From: JAVBNH01 sp031551635
Lineage (GTDB): Bacteria; Bacillota; Clostridia; Oscillospirales; Acutalibacteraceae
Direction: 5' to 3'
Length of the DNA: 19,598 nt
Assembly (NCBI GenBank): GCA_031551635.1
Contig: JAVBNH010000001.1
Location: 1 to 19,598 of the forward strand
How positions within the stretch are numbered: position 1 is the first letter of the stretch; each line of letters opens with the position of its first letter. The notes under the pieces are model-generated. The model saw only the letters and a program-made list of their open reading frames with translations, ran no database searches and was not told the DNA's origin. Made by a program: the position numbers and the translations under genes. Of the stretch, positions 13,974 to 19,598 are shown piece by piece.

Positions 13974-15206
13974 ATGTATATAATTGTGAATGAGCAAAAT
14001 ATTGTCCCGATTAAGGTATGGTTACCTGAGGAGAATACGGTTGAGGAGAGCTGTTTTGAGCAGGCGAATAATCTTGCTAAGCTGCCATTCCTGCACAAAT
14101 GGGTTTCGCTTATGCCCGACACCCACACGGGAATGGGCATGCCTATCGGCGGGGTAATAGCGACAAAGGGTGTTATCATTCCGAATGCCGTCGGCGTTGA
14201 TATCGGCTGCGGCATGGCTTTTTGCTCAACTGACATCAAGGTCAGCGAAATCAAGGAAATCATAACCGGTAACGGTTTATTAATTCAAGCAATGGTGGGT
14301 GACATAATGCGCAATGTCCCCCTCGGCTTTAATCATCACAAGAAAAAACAAGATTCCCTCATTATGGACAGGGCGTTTGAAAATCTCCCTGCATATGAGA
14401 GCAACCCTAAGCTTCGCGACGAGCTGGAGGACGGCTACTATCAAATCGGGACGCTTGGCGGCGGCAATCATTTTATCGAACTGCAGGAGGATGACGAGGG
14501 TTGTCTCGGAATAATGATTCACTCAGGTAGCCGTCATTTCGGTGCGCAAATTTGCAATTATTACCACGATAAAGCACGTGAGCTTAACGCCAAATGGTTT
14601 TCTACCGTGCCGGACGAGTGGAGGCTTGCCTTCTTACCCGTCGACACTGAGGAGGGAAAGCAATACATCGAGTGGATGAAGCTTGCTCTTGATTTCGCAT
14701 ACGAAAACCGTTCAAAAATGATAGCCGCAGTTAAGGCTGTTGTTGAGAAATGGATTGAAAAGGCAACTAATATCAGTTTTAATTATCTAACAGAAATAAA
14801 TTGCCACCACAATTACGCCGCTCTTGAGCATCATTACGGCGAAAATGTCTGGGTTCACAGAAAAGGCGCGACAAGAGCAAGGGCAGGTGAGCAGGCGGTC
14901 ATACCAGGCGCGATGGGTTCATACAGCTATGTTGTCGAGGGTCTCGGGGAGGAAAGCAGCTTCTGCTCCTCCTCCCACGGTGCAGGACGCAGGTACTCGC
15001 GAAAAGGTGCGATGGAAGCCTTCAGCGCTGAGCAGGTAATGCTCGATTTGAAGGAGCAGGGTGTTATTCTCGGTAAACAAAATAAAAGCGACGTTGCCGA
15101 GGAAAGCCGCTTTGCCTATAAAAATATTGATGAGGTTATGGAAAATCAAAAAGACCTTGTGAAGCCTATAAAAAAGCTTAAAACAATCGGCGTGGTAAAA
15201 GGATAG
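13974..15206 (+). CDS. rtcB: RtcB-family RNA ligase (3'-phosphate/2',3'-cyclic phosphate)
   Basis: 410 residues, as in E. coli RtcB (408). RtcB joins RNA ends carrying 2',3'-cyclic phosphate or 3'-phosphate to 5'-OH ends, using GTP and Mn2+, in RNA repair or tRNA splicing. Motifs seen: LMPDTHTGMGMPIGGVIAT, then GVDIGCGM with the metal-binding cysteine (Cys79), LGGGNHFIEL, IHSGSRHFG, NCHHNYAAL and SSSHGAGRRYSRKGA with the histidine that carries GMP. All metal- and GMP-binding positions look intact. The ribosome site GAGAGG lies 8 bases before the ATG. It is divergent from two WYL genes and has no RtcA cyclase or archease next to it. A hairpin terminator-like structure is 190 bases downstream. 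Confidence 0.95.
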   Translation: MYIIVNEQNIVPIKVWLPEENTVEESCFEQANNLAKLPFLHKWVSLMPDTHTGMGMPIGGVIATKGVIIPNAVGVDIGCGMAFCSTDIKVSEIKEIITGNGLLIQAMVGDIMRNVPLGFNHHKKKQDSLIMDRAFENLPAYESNPKLRDELEDGYYQIGTLGGGNHFIELQEDDEGCLGIMIHSGSRHFGAQICNYYHDKARELNAKWFSTVPDEWRLAFLPVDTEEGKQYIEWMKLALDFAYENRSKMIAAVKAVVEKWIEKATNISFNYLTEINCHHNYAALEHHYGENVWVHRKGATRARAGEQAVIPGAMGSYSYVVEGLGEESSFCSSSHGAGRRYSRKGAMEAFSAEQVMLDLKEQGVILGKQNKSDVAEESRFAYKNIDEVMENQKDLVKPIKKLKTIGVVKG

Positions 15207-15392
15207 CCTGCATAAAATGCCATTTTAATGCAATTCTCAACAAAGATTGTTCGTTTTTTATACTTTTTGCAGTTTTAACGTAAAAACTGCTCAAGTTTCT
15301 AGACTTTTTGCATCGCTGATATTTTTACTTATCAGACTAATATTAAAAAAACTTTTAAAATGTTTCACAAACTTTTTTAGAGCCATTTGACA
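15207..15392 (+). other. Non-coding stretch with several small hairpins after rtcB
   Basis: No gene is seen. Hairpins: GCAGTTTT (15269-15276) with AAAACTGC (15283-15290), and CTGATA (15316-15321) with TATCAG (15330-15335). Just after the rtcB stop GCATAAAATG can pair with CATTTTAATGC, but no U-run follows. The region is AT-rich and may be the rtcB 3' untranslated region, which runs on to the stronger hairpin at 15393-15436. Confidence 0.5.
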
Positions 15393-15440
15393 AAAACCCA
15401 TGTCGTTCGTGATATTAAACGAATGACGTGGGTTTTCTTT
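15393..15440 (+). terminator. Long hairpin with T-rich tail, likely rtcB terminator
   Basis: AAAACCCATGTCGTTCGT (15393-15410) pairs along its whole length with ACGAATGACGTGGGTTTT (15419-15436), including two G-U pairs, around an 8-base loop. A TTTTCTTT tail follows. A-rich bases on the other side allow action in both directions. It is the first strong terminator after rtcB and insulates the promoter cluster that follows. Confidence 0.75.
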
Positions 15441-15499
15441 GTGCAGGTTGCACATATTCACTTGACACTCTTTGGCAGATATGTTTTACTTGAGCACTT

Positions 15500-15527
15500 T
15501 TGACACCGCCCCTTCTTTGTCTATATT
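15500..15527 (+). promoter_or_regulatory. Upstream promoter of the 45-codon ORF unit
   Basis: TTGACA (15500-15505) and TATATT (15522-15527) are 16 bases apart; the -10 box overlaps the left arm of the 12-bp inverted repeat at 15523-15534. Another TTGACA lies at 15462-15467 without a good -10. Confidence 0.45.
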
Positions 15528-15560
15528 GCACAAATAGTCTTGACTAACTTTGTGCAATAT
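15523..15560. repeat. Perfect 12-bp inverted repeat, candidate operator
   Basis: ATATTGCACAAA (15523-15534) is the exact reverse complement of TTTGTGCAATAT (15549-15560), with a 14-base gap. It covers the -10 box of the upstream promoter and ends 3 bases before the -35 box of the downstream promoter, a position suited to a repressor or activator. The core TTTGTGCA/TGCACA also occurs at 15438-15445 and 15449-15454. Confidence 0.75.
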
Positions 15561-15563
15561 CCC

Positions 15564-15591
15564 TTGACAAATTGAAAAATATGAGTATAAT
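15564..15591 (+). promoter_or_regulatory. Strong SigA-type promoter of the 45-codon ORF
   Basis: Perfect TTGACA (15564-15569) and perfect TATAAT (15586-15591), 16 bases apart. The start site is expected near 15598, 25 bases before the ATG at 15623. Confidence 0.85.
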
Positions 15592-15622
15592 AAAGATACA
15601 ACATAAAGAAAGGGTGAGCTAA

Positions 15623-15760
15623 ATGAAACTCAACAACAAAGAAATGTTAGCAGCAGAGAAAAGATTGATGGACGAAATACAAGCAGAGAAAAAGCTCAGC
15701 TTTCGTAAGCTTGTAAAGATTCTCGAACTCAACGCACTTATGTCCGCCAGAGCATATTGA
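15623..15760 (+). CDS. Small charged helical protein, 45 residues
   Basis: ATG 15623 follows AAAGGGTGA at good spacing and a perfect promoter, so this short ORF is probably expressed. It reads MKLNNKEMLAAEKRLMDEIQ, then AEKKLSFRKLVKILELNALM and SARAY. It is lysine/glutamate-rich and predicted helical, with no signal peptide or membrane segment. No family is recognised. Its last codons (AGA GCA TAT TGA) lie in the first bases of the 109-bp repeat, so the repeat may have cut off a longer original end. If the repeats were removed at AGCA the frame would stay open but would run into the terminator, which does not support a longer protein. Confidence 0.55.
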   Translation: MKLNNKEMLAAEKRLMDEIQAEKKLSFRKLVKILELNALMSARAY

Positions 15761-15968
15761 TAATCCCATAATTAAAAACGAGATAGCGGAATGAGCCCTT
15801 TTTGCAAAAGGGCAAAAAGGAAAAAGCTCATGACGGTATCGACTATTTTAATTGGGATTAGCATATTGATAATCCCATAATTAAAAACGAGATAGCGGAA
15901 TGAGCCCTTTTTGCACAAGGGCAAAAAGGAAAAAGCTCATGACGGTATCGACTATTTTAATTGGGATT
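15751..15968 (+). repeat. Two tandem 109-bp copies of a structured hairpin element
   Basis: Copy 1 is 15751-15859 and copy 2 is 15860-15968. They differ at one base (A at 15807, C at 15916). Each unit folds into one long hairpin. In copy 1: TAATCCCA/TGGGATTA (15761-15768 with 15853-15860), then AATTAAAA-type pairing (15771-15777 with 15846-15852) after a 2-base bulge. GATA/TATC, two G-C pairs and tandem G-A mismatches follow, then ATGAGC/GCTCAT (15791-15796 with 15826-15831) and CCTTTTTGC/GCAAAAAGG (15797-15805 with 15812-15820). A five-A bulge lies on the 3' side. The one difference is in the 6-base apical loop. AGCA occurs at every junction. It could be a MITE-like element or a processed RNA repeat. 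Confidence 0.9.
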
Positions 15969-16025
15969 AGCAAAAGCTCTTTTCTCCCACAATTATTTTA
16001 AATTAAATATATTGTTAACATTTTC

Positions 16026-16067
16026 AAAAGCAAGAGGGAACGGTATTTCCGTTCCCTCTTGCTTTTT
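16026..16067. terminator. Strong bidirectional rho-independent terminator
   Basis: AAAAGCAAGAGGGAACGG (16026-16043) is the exact reverse complement of 16049-16066, with a 5-base loop and a T run. It ends both the plus-strand repeat transcript and the minus-strand hydrolase gene, whose stop is 12 bases away at 16079. The 57 bases between the second repeat and this hairpin are AT-rich, with no gene seen. Confidence 0.92.
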
Positions 16068-16078
16068 CATAAACAGAA

Positions 16079-17167
16079 TCAAGGGGTATACTCAAAAGCT
16101 TTGCCGTAATCCCTTCCCGGATAGAGATACATTTTTGCGTTTGTCAAATCATACACCGCCGACCACTGTGTAGGCATATTCCATTCGCCGTTCTCGGGTT
16201 TGTCGTCAGCCTTAACTGAGCTCAGTGCATCCCTGACATCCTCGACGCTCATCACGCCGCCGTGGTCTTTAATAGCTGTCTGCATAGTCTCGTTTCTGTC
16301 CTCGCCAAACTTCGGATAGTCAAATGAGGTCTCATGCAGATAATAATTCGTGGAGGTCTGACAAGAGACACCGGAACGGGTAACAATCATTTTTTCAAGG
16401 TCATATGAAATAACCGCGCTGTCGCCCGTGGCGTCGGCTATCTGGAAATGATAGTTACTTCCCGCCGCCGAATGCATATCATATTTTTCGAAAAGCGCGA
16501 TAGCCTCATTCACAGTGGCAGCCTTGTCAAGAATTATTCTCACCATCATCGTTGTATTCACGTCAACCTTATCGGTGACTTGATTTGTGAGCGGTGCGAA
16601 AATCTGCATAATACCGACCGCGAGTCCCTTCTCATTCATACCGTCCATGGGGAAATAAGGCGCTGCCATAGCGTTGATTTTTTCAAAAAATTCCTCCGGA
16701 ACCCTGCCGTCCGTATACCCGAGGAAGGAAAGGTTGACCATGGAAACCGACTTATAAGCACCTTTTTGAGCCGTATGTACCATAAGCACAGGAGTGTTTC
16801 GGTTATCATGATTGTGCCCGAAGAACTTCCTGCCGTCAGCCGCGGGAACACTAATCGCGCTGCAGCCGCCGAGGTTCGGAATTTCATATTTAACAGGAAT
16901 CGGTACGCCCTTCAGGAAGGTTTTTATCAGATAATTAACAAGCTCCTGCTCGTTATTGATACCGCCCTGCTCAAGCAGCTCATCGAGCTTGTAGTCATAT
17001 GTATAGTCCATCGTGTAAGCCGGATATTCAGTGATTTTTTCAATGTTCATCATCGAAATTACAATATTGCCGAAAAGAACAGCCGCCGCCGCGCAGACAA
17101 TAACAACAGCGCACAAAACAATCGCAAGAATAATCTTCCCCGTATTTCTCTTTTTAACATTTTCCAT
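16079..17167 (-). CDS. Membrane-anchored Ntn-type amide hydrolase (choloylglycine hydrolase / C45-like)
   Basis: 362 residues from the ATG at 17165-17167, which follows AAGGCGGGA; an ATG 24 bases upstream has no ribosome site. A basic start (MENVKKRNTGK) leads to one membrane segment (about residues 12-40), then a roughly 60-residue linker. The hydrolase domain begins at GGCSAISVPAADGRKFFGHN, where Cys102 would be the N-terminal nucleophile after cleavage, as in bile salt hydrolases and penicillin acyltransferases. Further family-like elements are MDGMNEKGLAVGIMQ, TNYYLHETSFDY, WSAVYDLTNAKMYLYPGRDY. Enzymes of this superfamily cut linear amide bonds (bile salts, N-acyl amides, penicillin V); the substrate here is unknown. 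The active site would be outside the cell. An Arg/Asn set cannot be fully checked by eye. Confidence 0.8.
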   Translation of the reverse strand: MENVKKRNTGKIILAIVLCAVVIVCAAAAVLFGNIVISMMNIEKITEYPAYTMDYTYDYKLDELLEQGGINNEQELVNYLIKTFLKGVPIPVKYEIPNLGGCSAISVPAADGRKFFGHNHDNRNTPVLMVHTAQKGAYKSVSMVNLSFLGYTDGRVPEEFFEKINAMAAPYFPMDGMNEKGLAVGIMQIFAPLTNQVTDKVDVNTTMMVRIILDKAATVNEAIALFEKYDMHSAAGSNYHFQIADATGDSAVISYDLEKMIVTRSGVSCQTSTNYYLHETSFDYPKFGEDRNETMQTAIKDHGGVMSVEDVRDALSSVKADDKPENGEWNMPTQWSAVYDLTNAKMYLYPGRDYGKAFEYTP

Positions 17168-17234
17168 GTTTCTTCCCGCCTTACCTTTCATTTGATATGC
17201 ATATTTATACTAATCATTTTAAAAAATGAGGATT

Positions 17235-17264
17235 ATTATAATATGCGTTATAATTCTATCACAA
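17235..17264 (-). promoter_or_regulatory. Promoter of the amide hydrolase gene, with adjacent palindrome
   Basis: On the minus strand TTGTGA (17259-17264) and TATAAT (17235-17240) are 18 bases apart. A near-perfect palindrome TCATTTT-AA-AAAATGA (17214-17229) covers the expected start site and may be an operator. Confidence 0.55.
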
Positions 17265-17384
17265 TTAAAACAAATAATCCAGTGTTTTTTATAATAATTT
17301 TAACATTTTCACAACATTTCTATAAAATAGAGTCTAATCATAATACTCATTACTTTTTGCACTGGTAGGCATATATTTTATGTT

Positions 17385-17413
17385 ACCCTTATATTAATTC
17401 AAAAAATAAGGGT
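17385..17413 (+). promoter_or_regulatory. Hairpin covering the recombinase ribosome site
   Basis: ACCCTTAT (17385-17392) pairs with ATAAGGGT (17406-17413) around a 13-base loop. The right arm contains the Shine-Dalgarno sequence AAGGGTGA of the ATG at 17421, so folding would hide it. Confidence 0.5.
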
Positions 17414-17420
17414 GAATATA

Positions 17421-18028
17421 ATGAAAATTTACGGTTACATTCGGGTATCAAGCGCGGATCAAAACGAGGACAGGCAGTTATTGGTAATGCGGGAGCTTAT
17501 ACCGTCAGAAAATCTTTTATGGACAAGCAGTCAGGCAAGGATTTTGAGCATCCGAATTATCAGAAGCTGATTAAATGCTTAGAGTCCGGTGATTTATTGT
17601 ACATAAAATCTATTGACCGCTTAGGGTGCAACTATGAGGAAATTCAAAACCAATGGCGCATTCTTACGAAAGAGAAAGGCGTTGATATTGCAGTGCTTGA
17701 CATGGAGCTTTTAGACACACGCAGGGAGAAGAACCTGTTAGGAACATTTATAGCCGATTTGGTACTGCAGGTGCTGTCATTCGTGGCGCAGAGCGAACGG
17801 GAAAGCATACATAAACGGCAGGCCGAGGGTATAGCCGCCGCAAAGGCGAGAGGTGTGCGTTTTGGCAGACCTGAAAAGGATTTACCCGATGATTTCAATG
17901 AGTTGGTAAAGCAATGGGAGCGTGGTAATCTAACAACAGATAATATTGCTAAATTTTGTAATATGAGCCCTTCAACGTTCTATGTAAAGTTAAAAGAGTT
18001 TAAGCTAATGCAGAACAATAAAAAATAA
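17421..18028 (+). pseudogene. Serine recombinase (resolvase/invertase family), frameshifted
   Basis: The gene starts at ATG 17421 after AAGGGTGA. The first frame gives MKIYGYIRVSSADQNEDRQL with the catalytic Ser10 and Arg8, and goes out of frame near the T run at 17515-17518. The rest is in another frame from 17519: MDKQSGKDFEHPNYQKLIKC, then SIDRLGCNYEEI, GTFIADLVLQVLSFVAQSER, RQAEGIAAAKARGVRFGRPE and a C-terminal helix-turn-helix (TTDNIAKFCNMSPSTFYVKL). One missing T restores the reading. The family motif DRLGRN has become DRLGCN (codon TGC at 17627-17629), removing the arginine equivalent to Arg71 of gamma-delta resolvase. Two defects argue for a real, inactive gene rather than a read error. 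It is probably left from a mobile or invertible element. Confidence 0.85.
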
Positions 18029-18212
18029 CCGTCCAAAAAGGTACACTTATTTGGAAAAGTATATATTTGAATTTTGCAAAGGTATATATTGCTGTATTTA
18101 TAATCAAATATTAATAAATTGTAAATCATCAAGGAATTATCTTGTTCTTTTCTTTGATTCATACTATAATTTTACATAATAAATCCGTCCGGAAAGGTGT
18201 AATATTCTGGAA
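18029..18212 (+). repeat. Imperfect 28-bp direct repeat after the recombinase
   Basis: Copy 1 (18029-18056) begins CCGTCCAAAAAGGTACA and copy 2 (18185-18212) begins CCGTCCGGAAAGGTGTA; both end TGGAA. By hand count 20 of 28 positions agree. Copy 1 directly follows the recombinase stop and copy 2 lies in the leader of the leucine-rich repeat gene. Old recombination sites are one explanation. Confidence 0.45.
18142..18170 (+). promoter_or_regulatory. Promoter of the leucine-rich repeat gene
   Basis: TTGTTC (18142-18147) and a perfect TATAAT (18165-18170) are 17 bases apart. The leader to the ATG at 18240 is about 60 bases. Confidence 0.65.
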
Positions 18213-18239
18213 TGGTTTAAATAATTTGGAGGTACAGAC

Positions 18240-19280
18240 ATGAAAAAATTCACAAGCATTTTTCTAGCATTAGTTTTGTCAATTGGAGTATTATCAGCAA
18301 TGCCCTTTACAGCGAAAGCAGAAACAGAGGTTTATGGTGACTATGAATACAGGCTTCTTGATGATAACACAATTGAAATCAAGAGTTATATCGGCACAGG
18401 TACAACGCCTGAAATTCCTGCTAATATAGGCGGAAAAACTGTAACAAGTATTGGTGAAAATGCGTTTTGGGGTCGAGATACAATTATAAGTGTGCTTATT
18501 CCAGAAGGTATAACAAGTATTGGGCAGGGAGCATTTTATGCTTGCGGTAGTTTGCACTCTGTAATATTACCTGAAAGCTTAAAAACCGTCGGTAATGCAG
18601 CATTTTCATATATGGGACTAGAGGGGAACATAACTATCCCAGCAGCAGTGACAAGTTTAGGTGAATCACCTTTTTGGTGGACTGGCTTAGAAAATATTTT
18701 TGTTGATGAGAGAAATAACTTTTATAAAGATATTGATGGTGTCCTATTTGATAAAGCAGGTGAAATATTAATTAAATATCCTGTAAATCAGTCAGGAAAA
18801 AGTTATGTAATTCCTGATGGAGTTAAAAACATTGCATCATGGGCTTTTCTGTTTTCTGATAATTTAACAGAAATAATATTTCCTGGTAGTTTAACAAATG
18901 TTTCTGGTGAAGCCTTTTTCGGATGTGCTTTTTTAAAGAATATAATAATTCCAGCCACTATAAAAAATATTGGTTTCCATGCTTATGGCTATACTCACCA
19001 CCATGACAAAATTGACGGAGTCAAAATTTATTGTTATGAGAATTCGGCAGCACACCAATATGCAATTGACAATGAGATTAATTATGAACTGCTGATTTGT
19101 ACTGAACACAAAGATGTAAACGGTGATGCAAAATGTGACAACTGCAATGCAGACATAGTTACTAAAACCTGCGGTTGTTGTTCAAAACATAATCATGGTA
19201 ACAAACTATTTGATAAGCTTCTGTGTTTCATCTGCCGCATCATTAATTTAATTAACAGCTTATTTGGTATAAAGAATTAA
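18240..19280 (+). CDS. Secreted BspA-like leucine-rich repeat protein with Cys/His-rich tail
   Basis: 346 residues; GGAGG lies 7 bases before the ATG. A signal peptide (MKKFTSIFLALVLSIGVLSA, cut probably after AKA) is followed by about seven leucine-rich repeats of the BspA/LRR_5 type, roughly 23 residues each, such as SIGENAFWGRDTIISVLIPE and SIGQGAFYACGSLHSVILPE. The next part, CTEHKDVNGDAKCDNCNADI, recalls the dockerin-like NGD calcium loop joined to a CxxC pair. Then come CGCCSKHNH and a hydrophobic last segment (LLCFICRIINLINSLFGIKN). Such tails occur on clostridial surface proteins; a role in anchoring is inferred. The coding region is more AT-rich than the core genes on the left, which fits an acquired gene. 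It probably binds host or bacterial surfaces, as other BspA-like proteins do. Confidence 0.85.
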   Translation: MKKFTSIFLALVLSIGVLSAMPFTAKAETEVYGDYEYRLLDDNTIEIKSYIGTGTTPEIPANIGGKTVTSIGENAFWGRDTIISVLIPEGITSIGQGAFYACGSLHSVILPESLKTVGNAAFSYMGLEGNITIPAAVTSLGESPFWWTGLENIFVDERNNFYKDIDGVLFDKAGEILIKYPVNQSGKSYVIPDGVKNIASWAFLFSDNLTEIIFPGSLTNVSGEAFFGCAFLKNIIIPATIKNIGFHAYGYTHHHDKIDGVKIYCYENSAAHQYAIDNEINYELLICTEHKDVNGDAKCDNCNADIVTKTCGCCSKHNHGNKLFDKLLCFICRIINLINSLFGIKN

Positions 19281-19302
19281 TGTAATTTAATAAGTAGATT
19301 TT

Positions 19303-19340
19303 ATACCGCTTGATATATAATTTTCAAGCGGTATTTTTTT
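19303..19340 (+). terminator. Rho-independent terminator of the leucine-rich repeat gene
   Basis: ATACCGCTTGA (19303-19313) pairs exactly with TCAAGCGGTAT (19324-19334), loop of 10, followed by six T. Confidence 0.93.
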
Positions 19341-19408
19341 ACTCAAAATCGATGTATAACATCGCGAGAATGGTGGTTTGTAAAATTATACATTACATTA
19401 TTTTTGCA

Positions 19409-19439
19409 TGAAAAAAGCCATACTAAAAAAGTATGGCTT
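19409..19439 (-). terminator. Terminator of the rRNA operon
   Basis: AAGCCATAC (19415-19423) pairs with GTATGGCTT (19431-19439); on the minus strand a T run follows the stem (19414-19411). It is about 62 bases past the 23S end. Confidence 0.8.
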
Positions 19440-19501
19440 AAAGTATTTTCATACCTTAAAAACTGAACAATGAATTAGAACCAAGTGGAGATTAAAAGAA
19501 A

Positions 19502-19598
19502 GGACAAGCCCTCGACCTATTAGTACTGCCAAGCTGAACGTATTACTACGCTTACACATGCAGCCTATCAACCTCGTAGTCTACGAGGGGTCTTACCA
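19502..19598 (-). rRNA. rrl: 23S ribosomal RNA, 3' end (partial)
   Basis: Read on the minus strand, the sequence matches the conserved 3' end of bacterial 23S rRNA: GGTAAGACCCCTCGTAGACT, then ACGAGGTTGATAGG, GGCAGTACTAATAGGTCGAG and GGCTTGTCC. The gene continues beyond the window. The exact 3' end is placed by analogy near 19502. The spacer after it contains TTGTTCAGTTTTTAAGG, an rRNA-spacer-like sequence seen in Firmicute operons. Confidence 0.95.

Noticed and set aside
15751..15968. CRISPR array
   Set aside because: Only two directly abutting 109-bp copies, no spacers and no cas genes.
15751..15968. Integron attC sites or retron RNA
   Set aside because: The ends lack the RYYYAAC/GTTRRRY core sites, and no integrase or reverse transcriptase is present.
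15961..16173. 70-codon ORF after the repeats
   Set aside because: It starts within the repeat, reads through the terminator and overlaps the convergent hydrolase gene.
16448..17368. 306-codon plus-strand ORF
   Set aside because: It is antisense to the amide hydrolase, whose motifs are clear, and has no ribosome site or recognisable product.
17511..17521. Programmed -1 frameshift in the recombinase
   Set aside because: The sequence T-CTT-TTA is not a proper slippery heptamer, no stimulatory structure is obvious, and the active-site arginine is also lost.
17192..18239. Invertible promoter controlled by the recombinase
   Set aside because: No matching inverted repeats were found flanking a promoter; the short palindromes present are local hairpins.

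Overview
The window looks like a chromosomal segment of an anaerobic, low-to-moderate GC Firmicute of the class Clostridia, probably a gut Ruminococcaceae/Oscillospiraceae-type organism. Reasons: strong AGGAGG-type ribosome sites, frequent TTG/GTG starts, the mreD-mrdA-minD-mgsA and hisS-aspS gene orders, BspA-like leucine-rich surface proteins with short hydrophobic C-terminal tails, and a clostridial-type serine recombinase. All assignments come from reading the sequence; no database search was run.

Layout. (1) 1-4647, plus strand: a membrane-anchored DUF4430 (transcobalamin-like) protein and an ECF transporter S component, then cell-shape genes mreD, mrdA (PBP2) and a MinD-type ATPase lacking the usual C-terminal membrane-targeting helix. 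(2) 4648-5324: methylglyoxal synthase mgsA with its own promoter and a 5' leader carrying eight 7-bp tandem repeats. (3) 5325-9700: hisS, aspS and lgt; hisS has no obvious ribosome site of its own and a hairpin just upstream. (4) 9701-10460: rpsT from its own promoter, then a 59-residue membrane protein and a bidirectional terminator. (5) 10478-11582, minus strand: a secreted protein, then a decayed tail of a related protein with a leftover promoter.

(6) 11583-15206: two overlapping WYL-domain genes (minus) diverge from an RtcB RNA ligase gene (plus) across a short promoter region with an inverted repeat. This looks like an RNA-repair module under a paired WYL regulator and is the best candidate for an under-described system. 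(7) 15207-16067: an unusual non-core stretch with several hairpins, a cluster of TTGACA promoters around a perfect 12-bp inverted repeat, a new 45-codon ORF, and two tandem 109-bp copies of an element that folds into a long hairpin; the single difference between copies lies in the apical loop. A strong terminator closes it.

(8) 16079-17167, minus: a membrane-anchored Ntn-type amide hydrolase (choloylglycine hydrolase/C45-like). (9) 17421-18028: a serine recombinase broken by a frameshift and by loss of a catalytic arginine. (10) 18240-19280: a secreted BspA-like leucine-rich repeat protein. (11) 19502-19598, minus: the 3' end of a 23S rRNA gene, followed closely by a terminator with no room for a 5S gene.

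The left half (1-10106) is core housekeeping. The right half mixes accessory surface genes, a recombinase relic and repeats, and is more AT-rich outside rtcB and the WYL genes.
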